A stretch of 64,000 bases of DNA from Deinococcus aerophilus (GCF_014647075.1 NZ_BMOM01000005.1:62001-126000); one strand, 5' to 3'; numbered from the stretch's first letter, positions 19,268-30,182 are shown. Made by a program: numbers and translations. The notes: generated by a model not told the origin, from the sequence alone.

Positions 19268-20089
19268 ATGGACTTCCCCAGCGTCTGCCCCGTCTGCGCC
19301 CACACCAACCGGGCCGAGTACACCGACCGGAGCGTGCATGACCTGACCTGCGCGCAGTGCGGAACACGCTACTGCCTGCTGATCCGCAAACAGAAGTTTG
19401 AGGTGCTGTTCGACCTGGGAACCCGCGCCCTGATGGACGGGTACGCCCGCGAGGCGGTGGCGAGTTTTGCAGCGGCGCTGGAACGCTTCTTCGAGTTCTA
19501 CGTGCGGGCCTGCGTGCTGGAACGGGCCTCGAACTCGGCGGCGGATTTTGAAACGGCGACGGCGGCGCTGGACGGCACCTGGCGGCATGTGGCCAGCCAG
19601 TCTGAACGGCAACTGGGCATGTTCGCGCTGGCTTACCTGCTGCGCGAGGGCCGCGAGCCGGAGTTCCTGACCCCACGGGCGCTGGGCACCGAGTTCCGCA
19701 ACCGGGTGATCCACCGCGGCGAGCTGACGGCCCATGCCGAGGTCGAGGCCTACGCCGCGCAGATTTTTGCCCTGATTGACCGCCTGCTGACCGAGCTGGG
19801 CAGCGGTGCAAAGCACGCCGAACTTGCCCAGGAGCAGGTTTTTGCCCGTCACCTCGCCGCCCTGCCCGACGGAGTGACGGTGGTGTTCGAAGAACACCCC
19901 GGCATGTTCCGCGCCCGCCGCTTCGGCACCCTGGCACCCATGCCCAAGCCCCACAAGCCCGGCCCCAGCGCCGCGCCGGACCGCCTCCTGAACGACGCGC
20001 GCGCTTTTCAGCAGACCCAGCAGCAGGCCCTGTTTCAGCGGGCCCTGGCCGAGCGCGGCACGCTGCTGCGGGCCTTCAAGGGCGAGTGA
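19268..20089 (+). CDS. Zinc-ribbon protein with HEPN-like RNRxxH segment, function unknown
   Basis: 273 residues. It begins with CPVCAH and LTCAQCGTRYC, a CxxC...CxxC zinc ribbon (residues about 7-36). An all-helical middle follows with the string EFRNRVIHRGE near residue 146. Rx4-6H inside a helical bundle is the hallmark of HEPN nucleases and binding domains, though here it could be fortuitous. The C-terminal about 60 residues are basic and Pro/Gln-rich. TAGACT (19252-19257) lies 10 nt before ATG. No partner nucleotidyltransferase is adjacent, so a toxin-antitoxin role is not supported. Confidence 0.55.
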   Translation: MDFPSVCPVCAHTNRAEYTDRSVHDLTCAQCGTRYCLLIRKQKFEVLFDLGTRALMDGYAREAVASFAAALERFFEFYVRACVLERASNSAADFETATAALDGTWRHVASQSERQLGMFALAYLLREGREPEFLTPRALGTEFRNRVIHRGELTAHAEVEAYAAQIFALIDRLLTELGSGAKHAELAQEQVFARHLAALPDGVTVVFEEHPGMFRARRFGTLAPMPKPHKPGPSAAPDRLLNDARAFQQTQQQALFQRALAERGTLLRAFKGE

Positions 20090-20114
20090 GCCCGGCGGCC
20101 CCGTACACTGCCGC

Positions 20115-21770
20115 ATGGTTTCGGTTCAGGATCGGCGGCGGGTGGTGCGGGCAGCGCGGGGCGAGGAACCCGGCGACCTGCTGGTCAGGGGCGCGCAGGT
20201 GGTTCAGCCTGGCACGCGCGAGGTGTTCGGGGCAGACGTGCTGGTGGCCGGGGGCCGGGTGGCGGCGCTGGGCGGCGCAGGAATGAATCTACAGGCGGCG
20301 CGGGTGATCGAGGCGCGCGGAGCGTACCTCGCTCCCGGCTTCATGGACGCGCACATTCACATTGAGTCCAGCCTGCTGACCCCCGCGGGGTTCGCACAGG
20401 CGGTGCTGCCGCGCGGCACGACAGCGGTGGTGGCCGAGCCGCACGAGGTGGTAAACGTGCTGGGGGCGGGCGGCCTGAGCTGGATGCTGGAGGCCGGCCG
20501 GACCTCGGGCCTGCGGGTGTGGGCCTCGGCGCCGTCGTGCGTGCCCGCCAGCGAGTTCGAGGAGGGCGGCGCGCGGGTGGACGCCGCCGAGGTGGCGCGC
20601 ATGCTCGCCGTGCCCGGTGTGCTGGGGCTGGCCGAGGTCATGAACTATCCCGGCGTGCTCGGCGGTGACGCGGGGGTATGGAGCATTCTGGACGCGGGGC
20701 GGGCGGCGGGCAGGCGGCTGGACGGCCACGCCTCGGGGGTCTCGGGCCGCGACCTGATGGCCTACGCGGCGGCCGGTATGCACTCGGACCACGAGGCGAC
20801 CACCCCGGAAGAGGCCCGTGAGCGCCTGCGCGCCGGCCTGTGGCTGATGGTGCGCGAGGGTTCGGCGGCACGCAACCTCGAGGCCCTGCTGCCGGTCTTG
20901 CTGGAGCGCCCACGCCGCGCCATGCTCGTCAGCGACGACGTCAGTGTGGACGAGCTGCTGGAGCTGGGACACCTGGACCGGCTGCTGCGAACGTGTGTGG
21001 CGGGCGGCCTGCACCCGGCAGACGCGCTTGCCCTGGTGACCTGCAACCCGGCAGAGTACTGGGGCCTGCACGACTCCGGGCTGGTTGCGCCGGGGTACCA
21101 CGCCGATCTCGTGCTGCTGCGTAACCTGCAGGACTTTGGAGTGCTGGAAACCTTCGTGGGCGGCGCAGAGGCCCGGCCCGGCGAGGTCACCCCTCCCCTG
21201 CCCGGCGGCCGCGTGGACCTGGGGCCAGACTGGGACGCGGCCACCTTCGAGCCGCCGGCCCACTGGCCGGTGATGCAGGTTCACCCCGACCAGATCACGA
21301 CCGAGGCCGGGCCGCCGGGCAGCGGGGACGCGCGGCTGGTGGTCGCCGACCGCTTCGGGCGTGCCGAGCGGGCCGCGTGCTGGACCTCCGGCACCGGGAT
21401 GCACGGCGGCACGCTGGGCCTGAGCATCCTGCACGACGCCCACCACGCGGCCTTTCTGGGGGGCAGCGACGCCGACGTGCGTGCGGCGGGACACGCCCTG
21501 CAGGCCATGGGCGGCGGCGCGGTGGTGGTGGCCGACGGCGAGGTGCGCGCCAGCCTGCCGCTGCCCTACGCGGGCCTGATGTCGGACCTGCCGCCGCAAC
21601 AGGCCGCCGCCTGCCTGAACGCGGTCACGGCGGCGGCCCGCGCCCTGGGCTGCACGCTGCCGTATCCGGTAACCACCCTGAGCTTTCTGGGCCTGAGCGT
21701 GATTCCCGCCCTGAAACTGACGCCGCGCGGCCTGCTGGATGTGAACGCCTGGCGGCTGCTGGAACCGTGA
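20115..21770 (+). CDS. ade: Adenine deaminase
   Basis: A 551-residue amidohydrolase that converts adenine to hypoxanthine and ammonia in purine salvage. The metal-binding motif DAHIHIESS (78-86), AEPHEVVN, GHASGVSGRDLMAYAAAGMHSDHEATTPEEA and the DDV/SDDVSVDEL segment identify the Ade family rather than adenosine deaminase. Length fits. The C-terminal domain with GMHGGTLGLSILHDAHHA is also typical. The start at 20115 has TACACT (20104-20109) 5 nt upstream. It is followed after 19 nt by the ferredoxin gene. Confidence 0.95.
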   Translation: MVSVQDRRRVVRAARGEEPGDLLVRGAQVVQPGTREVFGADVLVAGGRVAALGGAGMNLQAARVIEARGAYLAPGFMDAHIHIESSLLTPAGFAQAVLPRGTTAVVAEPHEVVNVLGAGGLSWMLEAGRTSGLRVWASAPSCVPASEFEEGGARVDAAEVARMLAVPGVLGLAEVMNYPGVLGGDAGVWSILDAGRAAGRRLDGHASGVSGRDLMAYAAAGMHSDHEATTPEEARERLRAGLWLMVREGSAARNLEALLPVLLERPRRAMLVSDDVSVDELLELGHLDRLLRTCVAGGLHPADALALVTCNPAEYWGLHDSGLVAPGYHADLVLLRNLQDFGVLETFVGGAEARPGEVTPPLPGGRVDLGPDWDAATFEPPAHWPVMQVHPDQITTEAGPPGSGDARLVVADRFGRAERAACWTSGTGMHGGTLGLSILHDAHHAAFLGGSDADVRAAGHALQAMGGGAVVVADGEVRASLPLPYAGLMSDLPPQQAAACLNAVTAAARALGCTLPYPVTTLSFLGLSVIPALKLTPRGLLDVNAWRLLEP

Positions 21771-21789
21771 CCTGTGCCATCTTGGGGGC

Positions 21790-22179
21790 ATGACCACGAC
21801 GCAGTCCATCACGGTGCAGGTTCAGGGATACGGAGAGCTCACGGCGCAGGCCGGGGAACGGCTGGTGCTGGCCTTGCAGCGCGGAGGAGTGGACATTCTG
21901 CACCGCTGCGGCGGCGTGGCCCGCTGCACCACCTGCCGGGTGAGCTTTCAGGAGGGGGAGCCCGACGCCATGACCCTCGCCGAGTACGACAAGCTCACGG
22001 AGAAGGGACTGCTGGGACAGGCCCGGCTGTCGTGTCAGATCGAGTGCGCGCCGGGCATGCAGGTCACGCCGCTGCAAACGGCGGCCACCACCGGTCTGGA
22101 ACCCGGCAAGGCCCCCGCCGAGACCATTCAGCCGGCACCTGAATGGACCACCCGCCCCGGAGCGTCCACCGAGGGCTGA
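21790..22179 (+). CDS. [2Fe-2S] plant-type ferredoxin
   Basis: A 129-residue electron carrier. The cluster ligands are in HRCGGVARCTTCR (Cys-x5-Cys-x2-Cys) and the distal LSCQIECAPGM. The fold is beta-grasp (ITVQVQGYGELTAQAGERLVLALQRGGVDI). A hydrophilic C-terminal tail of about 30 residues, rich in Pro/Thr, is not part of the fold. Partner oxidoreductase not evident nearby. Confidence 0.9.
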   Translation: MTTTQSITVQVQGYGELTAQAGERLVLALQRGGVDILHRCGGVARCTTCRVSFQEGEPDAMTLAEYDKLTEKGLLGQARLSCQIECAPGMQVTPLQTAATTGLEPGKAPAETIQPAPEWTTRPGASTEG

Positions 22180-22189
22180 GCGCTCCCGC

Positions 22190-22945
22190 TTACCCCGGCG
22201 TGGCCTCGCCCGCCGCAAAGCCCCCGCCCGTCGGATCGGCCAGGGGATCGGTGATGGCGACCGTCCAGCCGGAGTGACCGCCGCAGGCGCAGGCCCCCGG
22301 CAGGCCATTCAGGCGCTCGACCCGACCGCAGTCCAGGCAGGCCGCGTAGCCGTGGTGGGGCAGGTCAGGAGACAGGCGGGCCGGTTCTTCCAGGTCCCAC
22401 GGCGGTACCACCGGCAGGCCCGGCGGCGGACTTTTGTCGTGGCTGAACACCGTCAGGTTGCCGTCCTGCTCAAAATATGCGCGGCGAACCTCACCGAGTT
22501 GCATCACTCCCGCAGCCCGCAGGCGCTCGAACAGGTCCTCACGGCTGAGATCGGCGCGTTCCAGCGCCTGTGAATTGAACACGCCGTCGCGCACAAGTTC
22601 AACCGGTTGACCCTGCATGAAGGTCTCGACCCGCTCGGAGTTCACGACCAGCCGGGACAGCAGCCGCTGAAAGCCCACGACCAGCGCCAGCGCCAGCATG
22701 GCGTGCAGCAGCGGCACCTCGGGGTAGAACAGCGGATCGCCCGCCGCCGAGCCCAGCGCGATCACGATGGCGAGTTCCAGCCCGCTGAGCTGCGCCAGCC
22801 CACGTTTACCGGTCACGCGCAGCAGCAGCAGCAGCCACAGGAAAATCACGGCGGTGCGGAACACGATTTCCAGCAGGAACAGTGGCGGCACGTCGCCCAG
22901 CCAGATGCGTTCCCAGTCGAAGGGGACGATCGGCGGGCCGCTCAT
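22190..22945 (-). CDS. DUF421 (YetF-like) membrane protein with C-terminal zinc-ribbon-like tail
   Basis: 251 residues. About three N-terminal membrane segments (EIVFRTAVIFLWLLLLLRVTGKRGLAQLSGLELAIVIALGSAAGDP...ALALVVGFQRLLSRL) precede the cytosolic DUF421 domain (LVVNSERVETFMQGQPVELVRDGVFNSQAL...ERADLSREDLFERLRAAGV). That core matches YetF/YcaP-type proteins. Unusually, the C-terminus adds CLDCGRVERLNGLPGACACGGHSGW, a CxxC...CxC cysteine cluster that looks like a small zinc ribbon. The start overlaps the upstream stop as ATGA, so translation is probably coupled to the 73-residue protein. Function unknown. Confidence 0.8.
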   Translation of the reverse strand: MSGPPIVPFDWERIWLGDVPPLFLLEIVFRTAVIFLWLLLLLRVTGKRGLAQLSGLELAIVIALGSAAGDPLFYPEVPLLHAMLALALVVGFQRLLSRLVVNSERVETFMQGQPVELVRDGVFNSQALERADLSREDLFERLRAAGVMQLGEVRRAYFEQDGNLTVFSHDKSPPPGLPVVPPWDLEEPARLSPDLPHHGYAACLDCGRVERLNGLPGACACGGHSGWTVAITDPLADPTGGGFAAGEATPG

Positions 22946-23163
22946 GTCCGGTCGGTCCCGGTGAGGGGTTCAGGATCGCTCAGCCCCAGCCCCAGCAGCA
23001 CCCGTCCGCGGTCCCAGCCGGTCATGGCCGAGAGTTCGGCGAGCACCGCCTCAAAGTCCGGCCCAGGGGCCACCGACCCGCCGGAACTGGGCTCGGCGGG
23101 AGCCAGCGCACGCAGCCGCCGCCACAGGCCATTGCGCCGCTCCAGAGACTCGCGGGAGGACAT
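22942..23163 (-). CDS. Small hypothetical protein coupled to DUF421
   Basis: 73 residues (MSSRESLERRNGLWRRLRALAPAE...DFEAVLAELSAMTGWDRGRVLLGLGL), Arg-rich N-terminus and one amphipathic helix. TACACT (23171-23176) lies 7 nt before the ATG, and the stop overlaps the DUF421 start by 4 nt. Position rather than similarity supports it as real. Confidence 0.6.
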   Translation of the reverse strand: MSSRESLERRNGLWRRLRALAPAEPSSGGSVAPGPDFEAVLAELSAMTGWDRGRVLLGLGLSDPEPLTGTDRT

Positions 23164-23255
23164 ACCGCAGAGTGTAGGCGGCCCCCCCGCCTTCCGGCCC
23201 GAGCGTCAAGTGACGCTCAAGGTGGCGGGGAGGGAGCCATGTCCCCAGGGGGCCT

Positions 23256-24278
23256 TCAGCGGTAGCGGGCGTTGTCGCGCAGGTGCTCGGCGTAGGTGTG
23301 GTTGACGTAGATCTTGCCGCCCGGCGCGTGCAGGAAATACAGGGCGTCGCGGCCATCGGCGAGCTTGCGGTTGGCGTTCAACACGCTGCTCAGGGCCGCC
23401 TCACCGGGATTGTTGATGGGACCGGCGGGCAGGCCCATGCGGGTGTAGGTGCTGTAGGGCGTGTCTTTCGTGAAGTCGCCCGCCGAGCGGTCCAGCTCGG
23501 GCAGGTTCTTGCCCAGCCCGTAGGCCACCGTGGGATCGCTGCCCAGCGCGATGCCGTCCTCAAGGCGGTTGAGGAACACCCCGGCGATGATGGGCATTTC
23601 CAGGTCGTTGGCAGCCTCGGCCTGCACCATGCTCGCCAGAATGACCCAGTCGCGCACCGAGAGGCCCAGCGCCTTGGCCTGCGCCACCCGCTCGGGCGTG
23701 AATTCCCGGTTCATGCGCTCAACCATGGTCTGCACGATCTTGCGCGGCGTCTCGGCAGGGCGGAAGCTGTAGGTGTCCGGAAAGACAAACCCCTCCAGAT
23801 TCTTCTGCTTGCCCTCGGCGTGGGCACTGAGGCTGGGGTCCTGCAGGGCTGCCAGGATGGCCGCGCCATCAAAGCCCGCCTTCTGGAAGATGGGCGGAAC
23901 GTCACGCAGCCGCCAGCCCTCGGGCACCGTGACATTCACCTGGGGAATGCGGGCCGGTCCCGCCAGTTTTTCGGCAACCTGCTGCACGCTGAGGTCACCG
24001 CTGAGGTCGTACAGCCCCTCCTTGAGGCTGCCGGCCGTGCCGTTCTGCCGCATCACGAAACGCAGCACATCGGCGTTCTTGACAATCTGCTGCTGCTGCA
24101 GCTCGCGGGCCACCCCGCCCAGCGTGTCACCGGGTTTGACCTCCAGGGTGTACGGCCCGCCCCCCGCCGGAGCGGTCACGCTGCGGACATACAGAAAGGC
24201 GGCCAGCGCAGCGAGCAGCAGCGCGGCGACCACACCCAGCAGGATTCTGATCCACAGCGCCCGGCCCCCTCCCCGCAT
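23256..24278 (-). CDS. mltG: Endolytic murein transglycosylase MltG (YceG family)
   Basis: A 340-residue membrane-anchored enzyme that cleaves nascent glycan strands. There is one N-terminal membrane segment ([26 protein letters not shown]), then a LysM-like region ([24 protein letters not shown]), then the YceG catalytic domain with [24 protein letters not shown] (catalytic Glu), [27 protein letters not shown], and SPYNTY-like [24 protein letters not shown]. The ATG at 24278 sits just after the kinase stop; a GTG at 24287 overlapping that stop (GTGA) is an alternative. Likely co-transcribed with gatB, the membrane gene and pfkB. Confidence 0.92.
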   Translation of the reverse strand: MRGGGRALWIRILLGVVAALLLAALAAFLYVRSVTAPAGGGPYTLEVKPGDTLGGVARELQQQQIVKNADVLRFVMRQNGTAGSLKEGLYDLSGDLSVQQVAEKLAGPARIPQVNVTVPEGWRLRDVPPIFQKAGFDGAAILAALQDPSLSAHAEGKQKNLEGFVFPDTYSFRPAETPRKIVQTMVERMNREFTPERVAQAKALGLSVRDWVILASMVQAEAANDLEMPIIAGVFLNRLEDGIALGSDPTVAYGLGKNLPELDRSAGDFTKDTPYSTYTRMGLPAGPINNPGEAALSSVLNANRKLADGRDALYFLHAPGGKIYVNHTYAEHLRDNARYR

Positions 24279-24283
24279 ACGGG

Positions 24284-25300
24284 TCACGACCGGACCCCGG
24301 CAGACAGCGCACGCAGTGGGTGGCGTGCCAGCCGCCCGGCCAGCTCCGCATCGGCGGGCGGACGGGCCCCGAAGCGGGAGACCACCCAGCCGCCCACCTC
24401 CACCGCCAGATGTGCGGCCCGCACTGCGTCGCGGTGGGTCAGCCAGCCGGCCAGAAACGCGCCGCCAAAGGCGTCTCCGGCCCCGGTGGCGTCGGTCAGG
24501 GTGTCGCGGGTGGCGGCCACGTGGGTGCGCGGCTGCCCCGGCCCCTCGATCAGCACACCCTCGGCGTCCATCTTCAGCACCACCAGCGCGTGGGGGTAGC
24601 GCCCGCACAGCCACGTCAGGGCGTCTTGCGGGTCGGTGTTGCCGCTCATGGCGCGGGCCTCATCGTCGTTGGGAAAGATCACGTCAAAGGGCACATGGTC
24701 CACAATCTCCAGGAAATTCTCGCGCCCCATCTGCTGAATCATCTGAAAGCTGCCGGGGTCCAGGCTCAGGGTCGCGTTGCCCTCACCGGAGCGGGCGGAC
24801 TTGGACAGCCGCGCCGCCGCCAGAGCCGCTACCCGGGGAGGGTCGCGGAACAGACTCCAGGCGGTCAGGTGCAGGTGCCCCGCCGCGCGCAGCACCGCCT
24901 GGGGCAGTTCCCCGGGCAGCAGTTCCCAGTCGGCTCCCTGCCCGGTGAGCATGGCCCGCTGGCCCCGGCGGTCAATCAGGGCCAGGATCACGCCGGTGGG
25001 GTGTTCGGCGCTCAGGATCAGCTCGGTCTGCACGCCCTCGGCCTGCAGCTCGGCGGTCGCCAGTTCCCCGAAACGGTCGGTGCCGATCTTGCCCACGAAG
25101 GTCGCGGGAAACCCGCAGCGGCGCGCCCACACCGCGAGGTTGGCCGCACTGCCGCCGCCCGAGAGTTCCAGGCGACCGGTCGTGTCGCCGCCGGCGAGCA
25201 TCATGGTATCGGGCTTGGCGAGCACGTCCCAGTTCAGGTCGCCCAGCGACACCAGGGGCCTGGCCGGGGGTTCGGACACCGGGGGTCTGCGTTCAGTCAT
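24284..25300 (-). CDS. PfkB-family carbohydrate kinase
   Basis: A 338-residue ribokinase-fold enzyme that phosphorylates a sugar or nucleoside with ATP. The N-terminal signature [18 protein letters not shown] and the anion-hole/catalytic motif [22 protein letters not shown] (catalytic Asp in DATGAGD) are intact. Substrate cannot be set. The start at 25300 (MTERRPP) was preferred; the longer frame is low-complexity and enters the upstream gene. The stop overlaps the possible GTG of mltG. Confidence 0.88.
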   Translation of the reverse strand: MTERRPPVSEPPARPLVSLGDLNWDVLAKPDTMMLAGGDTTGRLELSGGGSAANLAVWARRCGFPATFVGKIGTDRFGELATAELQAEGVQTELILSAEHPTGVILALIDRRGQRAMLTGQGADWELLPGELPQAVLRAAGHLHLTAWSLFRDPPRVAALAAARLSKSARSGEGNATLSLDPGSFQMIQQMGRENFLEIVDHVPFDVIFPNDDEARAMSGNTDPQDALTWLCGRYPHALVVLKMDAEGVLIEGPGQPRTHVAATRDTLTDATGAGDAFGGAFLAGWLTHRDAVRAAHLAVEVGGWVVSRFGARPPADAELAGRLARHPLRALSAGVRS

Positions 25301-25340
25301 GGTCGGGGCGCAGCATAGCGCGGCGCGGAGGGTGGGGCGG

Positions 25341-26014
25341 TCAAGCGCCCCTGGCGGTCCCCCGTTCCCGCTCCCGGCCCCCGCCGCCCTGCGCCACCAG
25401 CACCCACAACGCGAGCACGGTGGCCACCACGTCCAGCGCTCCGCCCAGGCCATACACCAGCTGCGCCCCCAGCGTGGGGTCGCCGGAAAATCCGCGGATG
25501 GGCACCACGTTGAGCACCGCCATTCCCAGCGCCAGCGCGGCCGAGACGTTCAACCAGTCCATCAGGCGCTTGCGGGCCGCCGGGTTGCCCGGTTCGGGTG
25601 CCAGACGGACCAGCGATCCGTTGACGGCATTGCTCGCCCCGATGGCCGCGCCCCACACGGTCATCAGGGCAGTGACGGCGACCGGATTGGCCTCCGGGGC
25701 CATGCCCGTCAGCAGGCCCAGCAGGGTCAGGCCCCACAGGGCGGCGCGCAGCGAGGTCAGCCACGGAAAGGCCAGCGCCAGAGCGCGCAGGCTGCCGTGG
25801 TCCGGCGCGGTGGCCTGCGCCGCACTCAGGCGCGTGAAGACCTGGGTCCACCACGCCAGCACCAGCGCCGCGAGCAGGAAATCCACGGCGTTGAACCAGC
25901 CCTGGGCATCAAAACTGCTCTGCCACAGCACAAAGGCCACGCTGCCCAGCAGCACCACCACCTCGGCCCACAGAAATCCCAGCGCCAGCGGCCGCAGGCG
26001 GGTCAGCGGCAGCT

Positions 26015-26018
<4 letters not shown>
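25341..26018 (-). CDS. Polytopic membrane protein of unknown function
   Basis: 225 residues with about six hydrophobic segments ([60 protein letters not shown], and others) and a short Gly/Arg-rich cytosolic tail. The GTG start overlaps the gatB stop as GTGA, so it is translated as part of the gatB operon. I do not recognise a family. Confidence 0.65.
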
Positions 26019-27448
<1,430 letters not shown>

Positions 27449-27634
27449 GGGGGCCAGGATAGCGCCGGCGAATGGGCCCGACTGTCCCCGTCCGGAAGAC
27501 GGCCACCTCTCGGTACTCAACCGGGCCGGGGCGGCCCTGGCGTGGTCGCGGGACCGGGCGGGATGGAGCGGCTGGGCGGCTGAGGGCCGAACGGGGGTGT
27601 CGTCAGGAGGGCCGGCGGTGCTCTAGGCTGGGCT

Positions 27635-28537
27635 GTGCGCCTTTTCCCCGCCGTGGCTCCCCTGCTGTTCGTGTTGCTGTGGAGCACCGGCTTCATCGGC
27701 ACCAAGGGTGCGGCGCTGAATGCCGATCCCTTTGCGTTTCTCAGCGTGCGCTTCGTGCTTGCCGCCGCCCTGATGGCGGCCCTCACGCTGGCCCTGCGCG
27801 CTCCGTGGCCGCGCGGACGGGCGCAGTGGACCCAGGCGGTCTTCAGCGGCCTGCTGATTCACGCGGGGTACCTGGGGGCCGTGACCTACGGCATCTCGCA
27901 GCAGCTTCCGGCGGGAGTGATGGCCGTGATCGTGGGATTGCAACCGCTGCTCACCGGCCTGCTGTCCGGGCCGCTGCTCAACGAGACGGTGGACCGCCGG
28001 CAGTGGGCGGGCCTGGGCCTGGGCTTCGTGGGGGTGGTGCTGGTGGTGGTGGGACGCACGCCGGGAGCGGGCGTCTACACGGTCCCGGCCCTGCTCGCCG
28101 CCCTGCTGGCATTGCTGTGTACCACCCTGGGCACGCTGTACCAGCGCCGGGCGGGAGCAGACGTGCCGCTGCTGGGCGGCACGACGGGCCAGTACGCGGC
28201 CAGCGCGGTGGTGATGCTGCTACTCACCGCGTGGCACGGCGGCGCGTACATCCACTGGAACGCGGAATTCATCGTGTCGCTGGCGTGGCTGACCCTGGCG
28301 CTGTCGGTGGGGGCCGTGCTGCTGCTGCTCACGTTGATTCGCCGCATGCCCGCCGCGCGGGTGGGCAGCCTGTTCTATCTGGTGCCGCCGCTGACCGTGC
28401 TGGAGGCCTACGTTCTGTACGGTGAACGTCTGAGTTCCGTGGGCCTGCTGGGGCTGGTGGGGTGTGTGGGGGGCGTGCTGCTCGCCAGCAACCTGCCGCC
28501 CGTACGCGGGGCCTTCACGCGGCGGCGGCCTGGCTGA
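27635..28537 (+). CDS. EamA/DMT-family transporter
   Basis: A 300-residue inner-membrane protein with ten predicted helices in two EamA repeats (LLFVLLWSTGFIGTKGAALNADPFAFLSVRFVLAA opens the first). Family members export metabolites such as amino acids. The start is GTG 27635 with TAGGCT (27624-27629) 5 nt before it. Substrate unknown. Confidence 0.88.
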   Translation: MRLFPAVAPLLFVLLWSTGFIGTKGAALNADPFAFLSVRFVLAAALMAALTLALRAPWPRGRAQWTQAVFSGLLIHAGYLGAVTYGISQQLPAGVMAVIVGLQPLLTGLLSGPLLNETVDRRQWAGLGLGFVGVVLVVVGRTPGAGVYTVPALLAALLALLCTTLGTLYQRRAGADVPLLGGTTGQYAASAVVMLLLTAWHGGAYIHWNAEFIVSLAWLTLALSVGAVLLLLTLIRRMPAARVGSLFYLVPPLTVLEAYVLYGERLSSVGLLGLVGCVGGVLLASNLPPVRGAFTRRRPG

Positions 28538-28588
28538 GGGGCGGGAGAACCGAGCAGCACAGCACGAGGGCCCGAACCCGCCGCGGGT

Positions 28589-29575
28589 TTACAGCCCGGC
28601 CCAGTCTATGGCGCAGATGGGTTCCCCCTGACCCACCCTCCGGGCGTAGCGTTCAAACATCACCCGGTCACCGTCCCGCTCCCAGCGCTCACGCGGCGTG
28701 CCCACGCCCCAGGCCTCGGAGAGCGCGCCCAACAGCACCACGTCACGCAGGCACAGCAGGGCAGCCAGATCCTCACGCCAGTTCGGGGGCAGCGCACAGA
28801 TCTCCTGGTAGGCGGGCACAAACAGCTGCAGAAACCGCTGGCCGAACGCCGCCGCTTCCTGGCCGGGTGGGGTCAGCTGGGCCACGCCGTGCAGGCTCAC
28901 GGCAAGGTCGTTCAGGAAAAAATGCTGCTCGCAGTCGTCGAAGTCAAAGACGTGCAGCGTCTGGCCGTCCCAGTGCAGGTTGTTGCCATGCAGATCCGAA
29001 TGAATCAGGCCGTAGTTCTCCGGGGTCCGCGGCCAGGCCTTTATCCGCTCGATCAGGGCCTGTCCCCGCCGGCGCTGTTCGTCCAGACCGGGGGGCAAGC
29101 GCCGCAGGTCCAGCACCGACCCGGTATGCCAGTGCCGCCGGCGGGGCAACGCTGGGTCCGGCGTGTACCGGCGGGCCAGCACGTGCATCCGGCCCATCAG
29201 CCGTCCCCACGCGCCGACCACCTCGGGCGTCAGGTGGGAGGCCCGCAGCGGATGTCCGGGCAGCCGGGCCACCGCGAACGCCAGCCAGGTCCCCCCTGCC
29301 GGATCGCTGCGCTCCTCGACCCAGTGCCCGGTTTCTGACAGCAGGGGGCGGGCCACCGGGACACCCTGACCGTCCAGGTAACGGGTGAAATGCACCTCCG
29401 CAGCCACCATGCCCTTCTCCCGCCGCAGGGTGTGGGTGAGTTTTAATACCCGCTCAGGGGTGGCGAATACAGCGCTTTCAAAGCCGCCCAGCGCCTGCGC
29501 GTCTGCCATCCCAAAACGCGCCAGCAACGGCGGCGCGACCTCCTCAACCGGTTTGCTTGCAAGAGCGGGCAACAT
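28589..29575 (-). CDS. Aminoglycoside-phosphotransferase-like kinase
   Basis: A 328-residue protein-kinase-like fold of the APH/choline kinase/homoserine kinase II group. The catalytic loop YGLIHSDLHGNNLHWDGQ (Brenner HxDxxxxN) and the metal-binding FDFDDCEQHFFLNDLAVSL are intact. The N-terminal lobe has VLKLTHT for the ATP-binding Lys. Antibiotic resistance should not be assumed from family alone; small-molecule or Ser/Thr kinase roles (YihE-like) are equally possible. Start 29575 has TACGTT 6 nt upstream. Confidence 0.82.
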   Translation of the reverse strand: MLPALASKPVEEVAPPLLARFGMADAQALGGFESAVFATPERVLKLTHTLRREKGMVAAEVHFTRYLDGQGVPVARPLLSETGHWVEERSDPAGGTWLAFAVARLPGHPLRASHLTPEVVGAWGRLMGRMHVLARRYTPDPALPRRRHWHTGSVLDLRRLPPGLDEQRRRGQALIERIKAWPRTPENYGLIHSDLHGNNLHWDGQTLHVFDFDDCEQHFFLNDLAVSLHGVAQLTPPGQEAAAFGQRFLQLFVPAYQEICALPPNWREDLAALLCLRDVVLLGALSEAWGVGTPRERWERDGDRVMFERYARRVGQGEPICAIDWAGL

Positions 29576-29686
29576 GCCGCCAACGTATCCAACACCCTGT
29601 CCGGGAACATGGGCCAAGTGGCCTAGGCCCGCCCTGCCCCCCGTTCCTCGGCGTCTCGTGGGCAGCGTGCGAAACGGTGGACCGGA

Positions 29687-30142
29687 TCACTCCCGAACTT
29701 CCATGAGGGCATTTCCGCCCGGATGCCGCGCGCCGTACCCGTCGCCCGGATTGAACAGCGCACACCGTTCCAGCGACAGGCACCCGCAGCGGATACAGCT
29801 GCCCAGATCATCTCGCAGGCGGGTCAGCGTGGCGATGCGGTCATCGAGTTCCGCGCGCCAGCCTTCCGAGAGGCGGGCCCAGTCGGCTGCCGTCGGGGTG
29901 CGGCCCGACGGCAGGGTATCCAGCGCTGCCCGGACCGCAGCCAGCGGCACCCCCACCCGCACGGCCGCGCGAATGAAGGCCAGGCGACGCGCCGTGTCAC
30001 GCGGGTAACGGCGCTGGTTGCCCGCAGTACGGACGCTGAAAATCAGGCCCTCGCGCTCGTAGAAATGCAGCGCGGACACCTTCAGGCCGCTGCGCTCGGC
30101 GAGCTGGGAGGGGGTCCAGTACGGGGCAGGTTCCGGGGTCAT
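29687..30142 (-). CDS. soxR: Redox-sensitive MerR-family activator SoxR
   Basis: 151 residues. The N-terminal winged helix WTPSQLAERSGLKVSALHFYEREGLI (8-33) with NQRRYPRDTARRLAFI is typical of MerR. The [2Fe-2S] signature C116-x2-C119-x-C121-x5-C127 (CIRCGCLSLERC) defines SoxR. Oxidation of the cluster by redox-cycling compounds untwists a promoter with a long spacer. The target is the divergent promoter at 30152-30182, whose spacer carries a sox box. No soxS gene is nearby, so direct control of the two VOC genes is expected, as in most non-enteric SoxR systems. Confidence 0.96.
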   Translation of the reverse strand: MTPEPAPYWTPSQLAERSGLKVSALHFYEREGLIFSVRTAGNQRRYPRDTARRLAFIRAAVRVGVPLAAVRAALDTLPSGRTPTAADWARLSEGWRAELDDRIATLTRLRDDLGSCIRCGCLSLERCALFNPGDGYGARHPGGNALMEVRE

Positions 30143-30151
30143 GGGCGGGGC

Positions 30152-30182
30152 TTGACCTCAACCGAACTTGAGGTTCTATGCT
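30152..30182 (+). promoter_or_regulatory. SoxR-controlled promoter with sox box in a 19-bp spacer
   Basis: TTGACC (30152-30157) and TATGCT (30177-30182) are separated by 19 bp, the over-long spacing that MerR-family activators correct. Inside lies CCTCAACCGAACTTGAGG (30156-30173). Its arms CCTCAA/TTGAGG match those of the enterobacterial soxS box, with a different centre. It drives the plus-strand VOC pair; start expected near 30189, leaving a leader of about 110 nt. Confidence 0.9.

Noticed and set aside
19268..20089. HEPN toxin of a toxin-antitoxin system
   Set aside because: No adjacent nucleotidyltransferase or small antitoxin; neighbours are adenine deaminase and a peptidase.
28575..28589. 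AACCCG-CCG-CGGGTT hairpin at the phosphotransferase stop as a terminator
   Set aside because: Only 6 bp with a 3-nt loop and no U-tract; too weak to list as a feature.
28589..29575. Antibiotic-resistance gene (aminoglycoside phosphotransferase)
   Set aside because: The kinase fold is shared with many metabolic and protein kinases, and nothing in the context points to resistance or mobility.
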